Assembly: GCF_000422625.1 (NCBI RefSeq) | Contig: NZ_AUGK01000006.1 | Coordinates: forward strand, 164,547-228,546 | Source: Adlercreutzia mucosicola DSM 19490 | GTDB lineage: Bacteria > Actinomycetota > Coriobacteriia > Coriobacteriales > Eggerthellaceae | Length of the DNA stretch: 64,000 nucleotides | Direction of reading: 5' to 3' | Shown: one piece after another, positions 25,101 through 33,953 of the stretch | Numbering within the stretch: position 1 is the first letter of the stretch | How the letters are laid out: each line of letters begins with the position of its first letter | Made by a program: the position numbers and the translations under genes | Notes under the pieces: generated by a model | Seen by the model: the letters and a program-made list of their open reading frames with translations, nothing else | The model's database searches: none | What the model was told of the DNA's origin: nothing

Positions 25101-27646
25101 AGATCAGCGAGGTGCGCACTCTGGTGCCGTCGCCCTTCGCGGCACCGCTTGTGTTCGGATACCTGGGCGAGCATCTCTACGAGGGCGATTTGCCCCATGC
25201 GGAGCGCCAGGCATCGCTGCTCGCGGTGGACCCGGCCCTGCTCAGCGAGCTGTTGGGCACTGGCGCGGTGGAAGAGATGCTGGATAAGGCCGTGGTGGCC
25301 CGGGTTCTCGCCGAGCTGCAGCGCACGGCAGCGGGCTGGCAGGTGCGCGGCGCCGAGGGCGTGGCCGACCTTTTGCGTGAGCTGGGCCCTCTGACGGTGG
25401 ACGATATCGCCGCGCGCACGGTGCCGGCCGGTGCGGCGAAAGCCAAGGTGCCGCTCGATGATGCCAGTGGCGCGTCGGTGGCGGGGGATGCCGCGGTGCC
25501 TTCGTCGGCAGGCGTCCTTGTCGAGGGAGACGAGGCGGTCTGCGGCGATGTTCCCGTGGAGCCTGCTATAGAACCGGCGGCCGTCAGGGCGCTTTTGGAG
25601 CAGCTGGAGACCGAGCATCGGGCGTTCCCGGCGTTGATCGGTGGGGAAGAGCGCTGGGCCGCCGCCGATGACGGAGCACGGCTGCGGGCGGTGCTGGGCT
25701 TGGCGGTGCCCTCTTGGGCCGCGCCGCTGCCGGCAGCCGAGGAGGGGGCCGCACCGCTGTCCTCGGCCGCCACATCGGCAACCGCTTCCGAAGCAGCTTC
25801 CTTGGGTGCCGTGGCCGCCAAGCCCCTCGACGGCCTGGTGGCGCGCTTCGCCCGCACCCATACGCTGTTCGACGCCGAAGCTGTGGCGGCGGGGCTGGGA
25901 ATCGGTCCGGCGTTGGTGTCGGACTCGCTGGAGCGGATGGTCGCCGAAGGGCGCCTCGTGCGCCTCGGCCATGACCGCTGGGTCGATGCGGGGGTACTGC
26001 GCCGCTTGCGCTCCCGCTCGCTGGCCCGGGCTCGCGAGGCCGTGCGCCCTGTGAGCTCTGACGTCTACCTGCGCTTTCTCCTACAGCGTCAGGCCATTGC
26101 CGCGGCTGATGAGCCGCCGTTGGCGGGCGTCGACGGTGTGGCTCAGGTGATCGCCCAGTTCGAGGGCGCCTACCTGCCCATGGCCCAGTGGGAGTCCACG
26201 GTGCTGCCCCTGCGCGTGCCCGATTATCGTCCCGCTATGCTGGACGAGCTGATCGCGAGCGGAGAGGTGCTGTGGGCCGCCTCAACGGTGGGGGACGATC
26301 GTCTAGTGGCGTTCTTTCCTACCGATTCGCCTCTGGCGCCCCTGCCCGTGGACGAGGCCGTGGGAGTGGCTGCGCCCTGTGTGTCTGAGCCGGGGGGATG
26401 GTCGACATCGCCGGCGGCGTTGGGGAGAGACCCGAAAGAAAAGAGGGGGGCAGGCGCCTCGCTCCCATCGAGCTTTTCCGAAGAGGATGCCGCGCCGGTC
26501 TTGCCCGAGGTGGTGCGCCAAGCGCTCGTGGCACGGGGGCCGGTGACCTTCCGCGCTCTGGTTGACGAGGTGGCGCGACGCACGGAGCCCTCCGTGGCCA
26601 GTGAGCGTGCTGTGGCCGAGGCGTTGCAGGGGCTCGTGTGGGCCGGGGCGGCTACCAACGATGGCCTCGGATTTCCACGGGCGGGCGGCCTGGTGGCCAT
26701 GGCGCCCGCGTCTCGCAGCGGGGGTCAGGAGCCGCCGCCCTCGCGTCGTCGGGTGAGTAGCCGGCGCGGGCACTCGCTGCGTTCCGGGATGCGCGCCCAG
26801 GCGCGGGCCACGGTGGCGGCGCGCCAAGGTGCGGCGATGGCTTTCGACGCCGCTCTGGCCGGTCGCTGGTCGGCGTTGGCGCCGACGACCCAAAGCTCTA
26901 CCGTACAGGCCGTGGCGCTGGTGGAGTCGCTGCTCGATCGCTACGGCATGGTCACGCGCGACATCGCTCTGGCTGCGGGGGTGCCCGGGGGTCTCTCAAC
27001 TCTGTATCCGGTGCTGCGTGCTATGGAGGACGCCGGCGAGCTGACGCGCGGCATGTTCGTCGACGGTATGGGTCCCGCTCAGTTCGCCGCCTGCGAGACC
27101 GTCGAGGCTTTGCGCGCCTTCGCCGACGTTTCCGACGCCTCCGTCACTTCCGATGACGCCGCCGCCCCGACCGATGCCCCGCTGACGTCGTCTCGACTCT
27201 CGGCGACCTCCACCTTTGTTGCGCTTCCCGCCGACGACCCGGCCTGCCTGTTGGGTGCGGGCATTCCCTGGCCTGAGGTAGCCTGGGAGGCGGCAGGCGA
27301 TGCCCCAGCCGTGGACGCGGCTCTGGTGGCGGCGAAGCCGAATCGCCGCGAGGGCGCTTTGGTGGTGCTGGCCGATGGTGTGCCCGTCTTATGGGCGGCT
27401 CCGCGACTGAAGTCGCTCCTGGCGTTCGCGGCCGACGAGGCCGTTCTGGCCACCGCGACCGAGGCGCTGGTGAAAGCGGTGCGCACGGCGCTGAAGCGGG
27501 AAGGCTCGTCGGCTGCTCGCCGCAAGATCATCGTGACCTATTTCAACGGCCGCGATGTGCTGGCCACGCCCGCTGCTGCGTGGCTCCAGGAAGAGGGTCT
27601 TGTGCGCCTGCCCGACGGCCTGCGCCTCTACACGAGCCCCTTTTAG
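22190..27646 (+). CDS. lhr: Lhr-type superfamily 2 helicase
   Basis: 1818 aa from GTG 22190. Motif I APTGSGKT is at residues 53-60 with the Q motif just before; then DEVHAL (motif II), LSATV (III), SSLELGIDMGSID (V) and QRVGRANHQ (VI) in the first 530 residues. A winged-helix and Lhr-core region follows, then several further winged-helix-like segments (DRYGMVTRDIALAAGVPGG near 1590). Lhr is a 3'-5' ssDNA-translocating helicase linked to DNA repair in mycobacteria. Long variable Ala/Gly-rich inserts (23330-23450, 25430-25560, 26380-26500) make it longer than the roughly 1500 aa usual. Confidence 0.93.
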   Translation: MSTSADNRSETGAMSSFSEPVREWFSGAFGVPTTVQARAWDAIARGDNALVIAPTGSGKTLAAFLWAIDDLMAEKARATEAGEKWLRGVRVLYVSPLKALGADVDRNLQGPLAAITELACVRAAAAGASSFEVRTAMRTGDTTSEERRKIVRNPPDILITTPESLYLMLTSAAREVLRTVETVIVDEVHALAGDKRGAHLSLSLERLDDLLEQPAQRIGLSATVRPRDEIARFLGGAQPVTVVAAEAPPSLDLSVRVPVRDLTAVPAFDGFKGAGDGTAHLGGGPRRAAVETAWKSDRALRAVMADGSAPAAHPDSRVGMASIWPHIEAAILDEVLNHRSTIVFVNSRGLCERLTARLNELYAKRMGLDVTRSEPAGYWSDVGSAGGDGGSEGAVPPSVAAGLRGIPTGADAMRTVPGAGFRSDIGSTTALVTTPSVVIAKAHHGSVSKEKRLQVERELKAGELPCVVATSSLELGIDMGSIDLVLQVAAPPSVASGLQRVGRANHQVGGRSQGIIYPRTRVEVLDAAVMAEGMAAGAIENTHMVRNALDVLAQQTVAAVAMAPDGLSADQWLACVRRSACYADLGCRSFEGVLDMLAGRYGSGEVAEFAPRILWDRETGLLKPRSGSQRLAVTAAGTIPDRGMFSVVLPEGDAKQGRRRVGELDEEMVMESRVGDIIALGTSTWRIQEISSDRVIVEPAPGRAARLPFWHGEAIGRPYETGRARGALVRALDAALAQVAASSDRGGGDGGSASLPRPADEAAAVLAAIVPPALNEDARRNLGALMVAQRECTGAVPTDRRLVVEQCTDETGDWRVILHSPFGRRVHEPWALAVAHRITTTLGFDPQVSAADDGILLRVPLGEDSLPGPELFLFDPDELEAIVRERVGFTALFAARFRECAARALLMTPTAPGKRAPLWQQRMRGGQLLEAARQEEDFPIILEAMRECLQDVFDLPALREVMTGLAAETIKISEVRTLVPSPFAAPLVFGYLGEHLYEGDLPHAERQASLLAVDPALLSELLGTGAVEEMLDKAVVARVLAELQRTAAGWQVRGAEGVADLLRELGPLTVDDIAARTVPAGAAKAKVPLDDASGASVAGDAAVPSSAGVLVEGDEAVCGDVPVEPAIEPAAVRALLEQLETEHRAFPALIGGEERWAAADDGARLRAVLGLAVPSWAAPLPAAEEGAAPLSSAATSATASEAASLGAVAAKPLDGLVARFARTHTLFDAEAVAAGLGIGPALVSDSLERMVAEGRLVRLGHDRWVDAGVLRRLRSRSLARAREAVRPVSSDVYLRFLLQRQAIAAADEPPLAGVDGVAQVIAQFEGAYLPMAQWESTVLPLRVPDYRPAMLDELIASGEVLWAASTVGDDRLVAFFPTDSPLAPLPVDEAVGVAAPCVSEPGGWSTSPAALGRDPKEKRGAGASLPSSFSEEDAAPVLPEVVRQALVARGPVTFRALVDEVARRTEPSVASERAVAEALQGLVWAGAATNDGLGFPRAGGLVAMAPASRSGGQEPPPSRRRVSSRRGHSLRSGMRAQARATVAARQGAAMAFDAALAGRWSALAPTTQSSTVQAVALVESLLDRYGMVTRDIALAAGVPGGLSTLYPVLRAMEDAGELTRGMFVDGMGPAQFAACETVEALRAFADVSDASVTSDDAAAPTDAPLTSSRLSATSTFVALPADDPACLLGAGIPWPEVAWEAAGDAPAVDAALVAAKPNRREGALVVLADGVPVLWAAPRLKSLLAFAADEAVLATATEALVKAVRTALKREGSSAARRKIIVTYFNGRDVLATPAAAWLQEEGLVRLPDGLRLYTSPF

Positions 27647-27850
27647 GTGTCGATCGTCCATCAGCGCGACGCGTGCCGGGCTGCTGCGCGGCTGGGAGCG
27701 CGGCCCGCGCCGGAATGCCACGCGGCTGAGCAAACGTCGCTAGCCGGATCGCGCATCACCCGCGCGTGCTCTGGCTCCGAAGGCGGCTACCGGCTTTTTC
27801 GCTCTCCGGCTCTTCGGAGGGATGGTCCTCAGGCCGCCTTGGGTCGGCGC

Positions 27851-27898
27851 AAAAAAAGCGGGCATCCCGCGCTCTCTCTCGAAGCGCAGGATGCCCGC
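27851..27898 (-). terminator. Minus-strand intrinsic terminator without an obvious upstream gene
   Basis: 10-bp outer stem (27858-27867 with 27889-27898) with further pairing inside, followed on the minus strand by seven Ts (A run 27851-27857 on plus). No supported minus-strand gene precedes it. Confidence 0.75.
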
Positions 27899-28113
27899 CT
27901 ATAAAGTACGCGGCCGCGCTCCTCTGAACGCGCTGGCGTACGCCGAAGAAGATAAAGGGAAGCGGGTGGCGGCCAGAAAGGAGAGCCGCCACCCGGGAAT
28001 TCCGCCGAGACGAGTCAGCGGTCCTCCGAAAGCCCTTGATGGAGCGGAACGGCCGCGGCCCCAATGGCCCCAAAAAGGCCGTTGCCGTTTTAGCCCGCTC
28101 CCAGAGGAACAAT
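27851..28113 (-). ncRNA. Candidate structured small RNA
   Basis: In the 565-base gap 27647-28211 the minus strand shows three hairpins (28087-28045, 27994-27964 with 9-bp perfect arms, 27941-27906) and ends at an intrinsic terminator. A TATAGT -10 box (28125-28120) stands at its 5' side; no good -35. No convincing ORF lies on either strand. It matches no RNA family I know (not RNase P, tmRNA or SRP). The RNA is inferred from the orphan terminator. Confidence 0.35.
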
Positions 28114-28211
28114 GGTTACTATAGTTTTTGAATTCCCTTGCCGCCATCGTCGCTCTGTGGTAACGTCATCGCACTTTTTGAGTAATGCCTGACCATTGAA
28201 GGAAATGCCCC

Positions 28212-29666
28212 ATGGAAAACCCCCTGGCGTCTGATGCAGTCCTTGACAAGGAATCCGTTGCGCCCTTCGTGCTCCGTCCACGCCATCTGGCCCTGTGCGC
28301 CTTTGCCATGACGCTGCTGGCCCCCGCCTCCACCATGGCCTCGTTTGGGGAAGCACCGCACTTTGCCGCCCTCGCCGATACGTTTTTGTTCTTCTTCCTG
28401 TTGGCCGCGGTGTTGGCGGCCGTGACGCTTACGCTCGTCGCGCTCCAGGGCGACCTTGGCGCGGGAGAGCGTCGCGGGATCACCCGCGCTGCAGTGAGCG
28501 CCTATGCGGCGGGAACGCTCGGGTTCGTTCTGCTGTTGTTCGCGCCGACGGCTATGCCCGCTCTGGCGGTGGCGACAGGTTTGCTGGCCGGAGCGGCCCT
28601 GCCTTGGATCGTGGTGGCTTGGGCTCGTCGCGTAGCGGCGCCCATAGATCACGCGCTGGCGCTGTGCGCCTTCATGGTCGTAGCGGCTTCTTTCGGCGGC
28701 TGGCTGCTCACCCTGCTGCCTCTGCGCCTGTTGGCACCCTTGTTCTGCCTGCTGGTCATGGTATCCGTGGCGCCTCTTGTCTTGGCGGAGCCCCTCCCGA
28801 TCGAGGCCGCAGAGGTGGCCTGTCCGGGCAATCGTCTGGGGCGGCTGGCTTCGGTGACGTGGCTGCCGTTGCTGGGTCTGGCGATCTACGGATTTATGGC
28901 CGACGTAATGACTCACAGCGCCTTCGGCGTGGTGCGAGCCTCCTTCGTGGGCGGGATCGTGGCCGCGGCCGTGGTGTTCGGCGCCTGTCTGCGCTGGGCC
29001 AAGCGGCCGTTGGTGCCCTGGTTCTATCGGGTGCTCGTGCCGCTGCTCGGCGCGGTGTTCATCGTGCTGGGGTCGTTTCCCGCGAATACTTTCCCCCACG
29101 ATGCCTCCACGGTGGCGCTCTACAGCTTTTATATCGTGCTGGCCTTGCTGGGTTGCGCCCTGTTCTTGGCGGTGGTGCATGGCGGCGAGCTGACGGCCGA
29201 TCTGGCTTGCGGATTTGCTGTGGCCGTAGTGGCCGGCGCTGCGCTGGCGGGGCAGATTCTGTCGGCAGTGCTCATGGTCACTCACAACTTCGGTCCCTGG
29301 CTTACGGTGCTCACGGGCCTGTTCATCGCGGTGTTGCTGGTATTTTTGGGCCGCACGGCCTGGAATGCGCTCGTGATGCCCGCCGAAGACGCGTCCGAGA
29401 CGCCCTCGATGACGGAAGCACCCGCGCTCGAGGTGTCCATGCGCGACACTCTGGAGTCGCGCTGTGCCGAGGTGTCTGCCGCCAGTGCGCTCTCACCGCG
29501 CGAGGCCGAGGTGCTCACCTATCTGGCCCGCGGCTTCAACCCCGCCTACATCGCCAAAGAACTGGTGCTGTCCATCAGCACCGTGCGCACCCACGTGCGC
29601 AATATCTACCGCAAGCTGGGCATCAACAAGCGCGAGGAGCTGCTGCACCTCATCGACGGCGACTAG
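28212..29666 (+). CDS. LuxR-type regulator with polytopic membrane half
   Basis: 484 aa; ATG 28212 follows GAAGGAAA. Around 12 hydrophobic helices (residues 20-385), then a C-terminal LuxR domain (LSPREAEVLTYLARGFNP, SISTVRTHVRNIYRKLGI). Same architecture as the regulator at 19748 but without an adjoining oxidoreductase, so its target is unclear. The stop overlaps the convergent thioesterase stop by four bases (CTAG). Confidence 0.9.
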   Translation: MENPLASDAVLDKESVAPFVLRPRHLALCAFAMTLLAPASTMASFGEAPHFAALADTFLFFFLLAAVLAAVTLTLVALQGDLGAGERRGITRAAVSAYAAGTLGFVLLLFAPTAMPALAVATGLLAGAALPWIVVAWARRVAAPIDHALALCAFMVVAASFGGWLLTLLPLRLLAPLFCLLVMVSVAPLVLAEPLPIEAAEVACPGNRLGRLASVTWLPLLGLAIYGFMADVMTHSAFGVVRASFVGGIVAAAVVFGACLRWAKRPLVPWFYRVLVPLLGAVFIVLGSFPANTFPHDASTVALYSFYIVLALLGCALFLAVVHGGELTADLACGFAVAVVAGAALAGQILSAVLMVTHNFGPWLTVLTGLFIAVLLVFLGRTAWNALVMPAEDASETPSMTEAPALEVSMRDTLESRCAEVSAASALSPREAEVLTYLARGFNPAYIAKELVLSISTVRTHVRNIYRKLGINKREELLHLIDGD

Positions 29667-30121
29667 CTGCGACGGGGTGTCCCTGAGTCCTCCTCCACCA
29701 GTTCCCCGTACAGCTCGTACAGGGCGGGGAAGGTGCGCTTGATGCTGACGGGTTTGAAAGTGTCGCGCTCTACCACGCACAGGGTGAGCAGGCCGTCCAC
29801 CAGTGGCTCGGTGGTGGACGGATCGTCGCCCTCGCGGAAGACTTGCTGACGGTAGACGGTCTTCGTGGGCAGGTTCTTCACTACGCTCGTGCGTACAAAA
29901 CCGCGTTCGCCGTAGCGCAGGGGCGCGCGGTAGTGGATTTCCACGTCGCGGATGGGGCTCATGTAACCCTGCTGCTCGATGCGCTCGTTGTAGGAGAACC
30001 CCACCGCGTTCAGGAAATCGATGCGCGCGTCCTCGAAGTACAGCAGGTAGTTCGCGTGGTAGACCACCCCCATCATGTCCGTCTCGCCGTACCGCACGGT
30101 AATGGGGGTGTGCACATGCAT
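29663..30121 (-). CDS. Hotdog-fold acyl-CoA thioesterase (YbgC/4HBT type)
   Basis: 152 aa from ATG 30121 (a TTG at 30166 would add 15 residues but has no ribosome site). The family active-site stretch RYGETDMMGVVYHANYL has the catalytic Asp, and YFEDARIDFL follows, as in YbgC and 4-hydroxybenzoyl-CoA thioesterases. It hydrolyses small or medium acyl-CoAs in the cytoplasm; substrate unknown. Stands alone, convergent with the LuxR gene. Confidence 0.88.
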   Translation of the reverse strand: MHVHTPITVRYGETDMMGVVYHANYLLYFEDARIDFLNAVGFSYNERIEQQGYMSPIRDVEIHYRAPLRYGERGFVRTSVVKNLPTKTVYRQQVFREGDDPSTTEPLVDGLLTLCVVERDTFKPVSIKRTFPALYELYGELVEEDSGTPRRS

Positions 30122-30339
30122 AGTCTCGCTCGCTTTCGCTGTCTCGCCTTCGATTTCAAGAGCCAATTATAGTGAACACAGCGGAGTGGTGCGCCGTTTT
30201 GGACAAAACGGCATGGTTCTCGTCACTTTAATCGTGCTCTTGAGAGAATCGAAAGCTGCGATCTGGGAAAACGTCTGCAATGAGGCACCCGTTCAAGTGG
30301 ATAGGCTACGAGAACCGCATTGTTTTGGCCACGGGGGAA

Positions 30340-30651
30340 CTAATCCAGGTGGAACAGCACGGGCAGATCCGCCGAGACCGGCGAGTTGTCCTCGTTGGTC
30401 TCCATGATGTCGGCCATGAAGTCCCACCACTTTCGGTTGACGGCCGTGTCGGCCCCGGCGGCCCACCGCTCAGGGTCGTCGATCTCGATGTAGCCGAACA
30501 GCGTGAGCGTGTCCGGGTCCAGCGCGATAGTGTAGTTGCGGCCCCCGTGGGCGTGGATCATATCCACCATCTCGGGCCACAGCTCGTTGTGGCGGCGTTC
30601 GTATTCCTCTTCCATGCCGGGGTAGAGCTTCATCTTGAACGTCTTGATCAT
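30340..30651 (-). CDS. rhaM: L-rhamnose mutarotase
   Basis: 103 aa; ATG 30651 follows GGAG. The fold is a ferredoxin-like dimer with marks MKLYPGMEEEYERRHNELWPE, YTIALD, LFGYIEIDD and KWWDFMADIM, all typical of RhaM, which interconverts alpha and beta L-rhamnose. The catalytic His (RRHNELW) is present. No other rhamnose genes are nearby, so a solitary pyranose mutarotase role is possible. Confidence 0.9.
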   Translation of the reverse strand: MIKTFKMKLYPGMEEEYERRHNELWPEMVDMIHAHGGRNYTIALDPDTLTLFGYIEIDDPERWAAGADTAVNRKWWDFMADIMETNEDNSPVSADLPVLFHLD

Positions 30652-30704
30652 GGGTGCTCCTTCTGCGCTCCTTCGCGATTGCCGGATACACCCAGTATAG
30701 GAAG

Positions 30705-30735
30705 CGGCCCGCCCTCCGAAGGGGAGGACGGGCCG
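30705..30735 (-). terminator. Hairpin between the UPF0210 gene and rhaM
   Basis: 13-bp stem with one mismatch (30705-30717 with 30723-30735). It lies past the UPF0210 stop on the minus strand, but no T run follows. A TATACT box (30700-30695) next to it could start rhaM transcription. Confidence 0.5.
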
Positions 30736-30817
30736 TTGATGCGACGCTGTAGGATTTCTCGGGCTTGCGAGCATCAGAGCCGCAGGCTGGGAAGCCGGGG
30801 AGACGAAAGGAACGCCC

Positions 30818-32182
30818 CTAATTCTTCAGCGAGTTCAAAGGTGCGGGCATGCGTCCGCCGCGGTGGGCGAACACGGTGCCGGCATAAGGGTTCACGGGCA
30901 TGACCGGGGCATAGCCCAGAAGACCGCCGAAGTCCAGCCGGTCGCCCACCTGCTTGCCGATGGCGGGAATGAGGCGCACGGCCGTGGTCTTGTTGTTGAT
31001 CATGCCGATGGCGCACTCGTCTGCGATGATGCCGAAGATGGCTTCCTGGGTGGTGTCTCCCGGCACGGCGATCATGTCCAGGCCCACGGAGCACACACAT
31101 GTCATGGCCTCCAGCTTCTCGATGGAAAGCGCCCCGTCCTCGGCCGCGCGGATCATACCGGCGTCCTCGGACACGGGGATGAAGGCGCCCGACAGCCCGC
31201 CGACGGAAGACGACGCCATGACGCCGCCCTTCTTCACGGCGTCGTTGAGCATGGCCAGCGCCGCCGTGGTGCCCGGGCCGCCACACTGGCCCACGCCGAT
31301 GGCCTCCAGGATCTCGGCCACCGAGTCGCCCTCGGCCGGGGTGGGGGCCAGCGACAGGTCTAGAATGCCCTGCTGCACACCGAGGCGGCGGCTCGCCTCG
31401 CGGGCCATGAGCTCGCCGGCGCGGGTGATCTTGAAGGCCGTGGCCTTGATGGCCTCGGCCACGGTGGTGAGGTCGGCCTCCTTCGGCAGGTCGGCCAGCA
31501 CCGCCCGCACCACGCCGGGGCCCGATACGCCCACGTTCACCACTTCGTCGGCCTCACCCGAGCCGTGGAAGGCGCCGGCCATGAAGGGGTTGTCCTCCAC
31601 GGCGTTGCAGAACACTACGAGCTTGCCGGCGCCGATGCACTGCCGATCGGCAGTCAGCTCGGCGGCGCGCTTCACGATGCCGGCCATCAGATAAGCGGCG
31701 TCCATGTTGATGCCGGCCCGGGTGCTGCCCACGTTCACGCTGGCGCATACGCGGTCGGTGGTGGCCAGCGCCTCGGGAATGGAGTTCATGAGCTTGTGGT
31801 CGGCCCGGGTGGCGCCCTTGTGCACGAGCGCTGAGAAGCCGCCGACGAAATCGACGCCCACCTCGGCCCCGGCGCGGTCCATGGCACGCGCGATGGGGGA
31901 GAGGTCGTCGACGGTCACGGCGGCGCAGATCTCGGCGATGGGCGTGACCGAGATGCGCTTGTTCACGATGGGAATGCCGAACTCGCGCTCGAGCTGCTCG
32001 GCTGTGGGCACCAAATGCTCGGCGGCGGTGGTCATGCGGTCGTATACCTTGCGGGCCAGCGCGTCCACATCGGCATCCACGCAGCCGCGCAGGTTGATGC
32101 CCAGCGTGATAGTGCGGATGTCCAGGTTCTGCTTGGACACCATGGCCAGTGTCTCGGCAACTTCAGCAGGGGTGATCTGCAT
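30818..32182 (-). CDS. UPF0210/DUF711 family protein (PFL-like fold)
   Basis: 454 aa, the family's usual length; ATG 32182 follows GAGGAG. Conserved stretches seen include [37 protein letters not shown], and glycine-rich [14 protein letters not shown] and [16 protein letters not shown] near the C-terminus. Family members have a pyruvate formate-lyase-like barrel but no established reaction. An ACT-domain partner gene often lies beside this family; none is seen here. Confidence 0.9.
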   Translation of the reverse strand: MQITPAEVAETLAMVSKQNLDIRTITLGINLRGCVDADVDALARKVYDRMTTAAEHLVPTAEQLEREFGIPIVNKRISVTPIAEICAAVTVDDLSPIARAMDRAGAEVGVDFVGGFSALVHKGATRADHKLMNSIPEALATTDRVCASVNVGSTRAGINMDAAYLMAGIVKRAAELTADRQCIGAGKLVVFCNAVEDNPFMAGAFHGSGEADEVVNVGVSGPGVVRAVLADLPKEADLTTVAEAIKATAFKITRAGELMAREASRRLGVQQGILDLSLAPTPAEGDSVAEILEAIGVGQCGGPGTTAALAMLNDAVKKGGVMASSSVGGLSGAFIPVSEDAGMIRAAEDGALSIEKLEAMTCVCSVGLDMIAVPGDTTQEAIFGIIADECAIGMINNKTTAVRLIPAIGKQVGDRLDFGGLLGYAPVMPVNPYAGTVFAHRGGRMPAPLNSLKN

Positions 32183-32473
32183 AGTGGCTCCTCGTGTTCC
32201 TCGCCCGCGATTGCGGCCTGCGTTCGGGCCGCCGCGCCTGTGTTCCACGGCGCTCCTCGCGCCGTAGCCTTTCCGTATTCGCACAGTGTAGCAAACGGGA
32301 AAGCGTCTCGGGCGCCCGGGCACGCAGACGGTGCCTGTCGACTGATGGGAAGAGCGGCCTTTCGCCTGCGGGATGCGTATCAACCTAAAGTTGCGCCATA
32401 GTTGCTGGTGCTTTGCGGGGACGATGCTAGGATGGCTTGTGTGTCGAAGTTGGCAACGCGAGAAGGGTGACGT

Positions 32474-32833
32474 ATGAAAATTGTAGGGATGGGGCTTCCC
32501 GAGGTGATCGTTGTGCTGTTCGTGCTGATCGCCCAGGTACTCCCCTTCGTGCTGCTCGCCATCATCGCCGTGGCAGCGGTGAAGTACCTGCGGTCGAAGC
32601 CGCAACGTGAGCGCGAGCGCGCGACGAACCGCTCCCTTGGCGAGGTGCTAGCTGAAGAGCGGCAGCGCTGCGGTATGACCCAGGAGTTCGTGGCTCAGTC
32701 CCTCGGCGTCAGTCGCCAAGCGGTTTCCAAATGGGAGAAGGGCGCGAGCGACCCCTCTACCCACAATCTGCTCGCTCTAGCAAAGCTCTACGGCGTGGAC
32801 GCCGCCGACCTTCTGCGCTCGGTGGCGAGCTAA
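32474..32833 (+). CDS. Membrane-anchored XRE-family regulator
   Basis: 119 aa; ATG 32474 follows GAAGGG. One long hydrophobic helix at residues 8-37 puts the basic linker ([12 protein letters not shown]) and a classical XRE helix-turn-helix ([25 protein letters not shown], 64-88) in the cytoplasm. A one-helix anchor at the N-terminus of an XRE domain is uncommon. No clear target; UPF0210 is divergent. Confidence 0.85.
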   Translation: MKIVGMGLPEVIVVLFVLIAQVLPFVLLAIIAVAAVKYLRSKPQRERERATNRSLGEVLAEERQRCGMTQEFVAQSLGVSRQAVSKWEKGASDPSTHNLLALAKLYGVDAADLLRSVAS

Positions 32834-32862
32834 TAGCTGCCCGTGACGCCGCTGCGGCCGAT

Positions 32863-33756
32863 CTATGGCATTACGCAGGTAGGGAGGCAGTTAAGAAGGA
32901 AGTCGAGGGATTCCCGGTGCTTTCTCGGATACACGAGACCGTAATGGGCCGGCGTGATGGCTGATTCAAGGGGCACCACCGTGATGCCGGGGACGGTCTT
33001 CATAATGCGCTCGAGCGACACGAAGGGAAAGCTCAGATAGGGCAGCGTTTGAATGAATGCCGCGTCAATCGTCTGCTCGCGCAGATCGATGCCCGGGTGT
33101 TCTTCCATGAGGTGCTCGCGCAGCGACTTGGTTGGCGAAACGCTGTAGTCTTCCTTGGGAAAGTAGATAGTACGGCCGGAGAGGTCTCCCGGTTTGATGC
33201 TCTCATGCGTTGCCAGGTCGTAGTCCGGCGGCATAGCGAGACATTCCCCTGTAGTGAAGAACGAGAAGATGGCCAGATCGGTTCCGAGAGTGGACGGTCG
33301 CATGCCGTAGAGGAAACAGTCGGCCGCGCCGTCGGCGATCATCTGGCGGCGTTTTTCGAAGGGATGGGGCATGAGGACGAACTCGATGCCGATCTCGGGG
33401 TGGGTGGCGTGCAGCGCATCGAGAGCGGGCCTGACGGCATCGGCCTCGGGCGCGTCAAGGATGCCGATGATGATGTTGCTGGTGGTTGCTTGCGATGCTC
33501 GGGCGCGCCCCTCGGCTACGGCCCTCTCGCAAATATCCCCAACACGTTCCATAGCCTCGTACAAGATGGTTCCCGCGGGGGTCAACCGGGCGCCCGAGGG
33601 AGTGCGGTCGAAAAGAAGAAAGCCCACCTCCTCTTCCAACTTGCGAATCTGGGTGGTCAGCGAAAGCTGCGACACATAGAGATCCTTGGCGGCTTGAGAC
33701 ATGGAGCCACATCGCGCGACGGCGAGAAATTTCTCCACCTTTCCGTTCAAAAGCAT
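32863..33756 (-). CDS. LysR-family transcriptional regulator
   Basis: 297 aa; ATG 33756 follows AAGGGAGGGG, preferred over an upstream in-frame start. The N-terminal winged helix is complete (FLAVARCGSMSQAAKDLYVSQLSLTTQIRKLEE), followed by a substrate-binding domain. Divergent from the Tat flavoprotein gene with a T-N11-A dyad between them, so it probably senses the substrate of that reductase and controls it. Confidence 0.88.
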   Translation of the reverse strand: MLLNGKVEKFLAVARCGSMSQAAKDLYVSQLSLTTQIRKLEEEVGFLLFDRTPSGARLTPAGTILYEAMERVGDICERAVAEGRARASQATTSNIIIGILDAPEADAVRPALDALHATHPEIGIEFVLMPHPFEKRRQMIADGAADCFLYGMRPSTLGTDLAIFSFFTTGECLAMPPDYDLATHESIKPGDLSGRTIYFPKEDYSVSPTKSLREHLMEEHPGIDLREQTIDAAFIQTLPYLSFPFVSLERIMKTVPGITVVPLESAITPAHYGLVYPRKHRESLDFLLNCLPTCVMP

Positions 33757-33831
33757 GGCGCCCCTCCCTTGGTGCAATGCGTCTGGTTGAAGACATGAAC
33801 GATTGTACAGGTGTTTCGCCGATAGAGGGGG

Positions 33832-33897
33832 ATATGAATTGCATATGGGCCATAACTTTCAAGACGGTTCCCTGGGCGAGGGGTTGCCCCCTATAGT
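33832..33897 (+). promoter_or_regulatory. LysR-type operator and promoter for the Tat flavoprotein gene
   Basis: Dyad ATATG-AATTG-CATAT (33832-33846) includes a T-N11-A box. A -10 TATAGT is at 33892-33897, putting the dyad about 65 bases upstream of the expected start, the usual LysR recognition position. The -35 is weak (TTCCCT), as expected for an activated promoter. Confidence 0.5.
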
Positions 33898-33953
33898 GCC
33901 GGATGTGAAAGATCGGAAGAGGAATCCGATCTCTTAAAGCTAAGGAGGGAATC

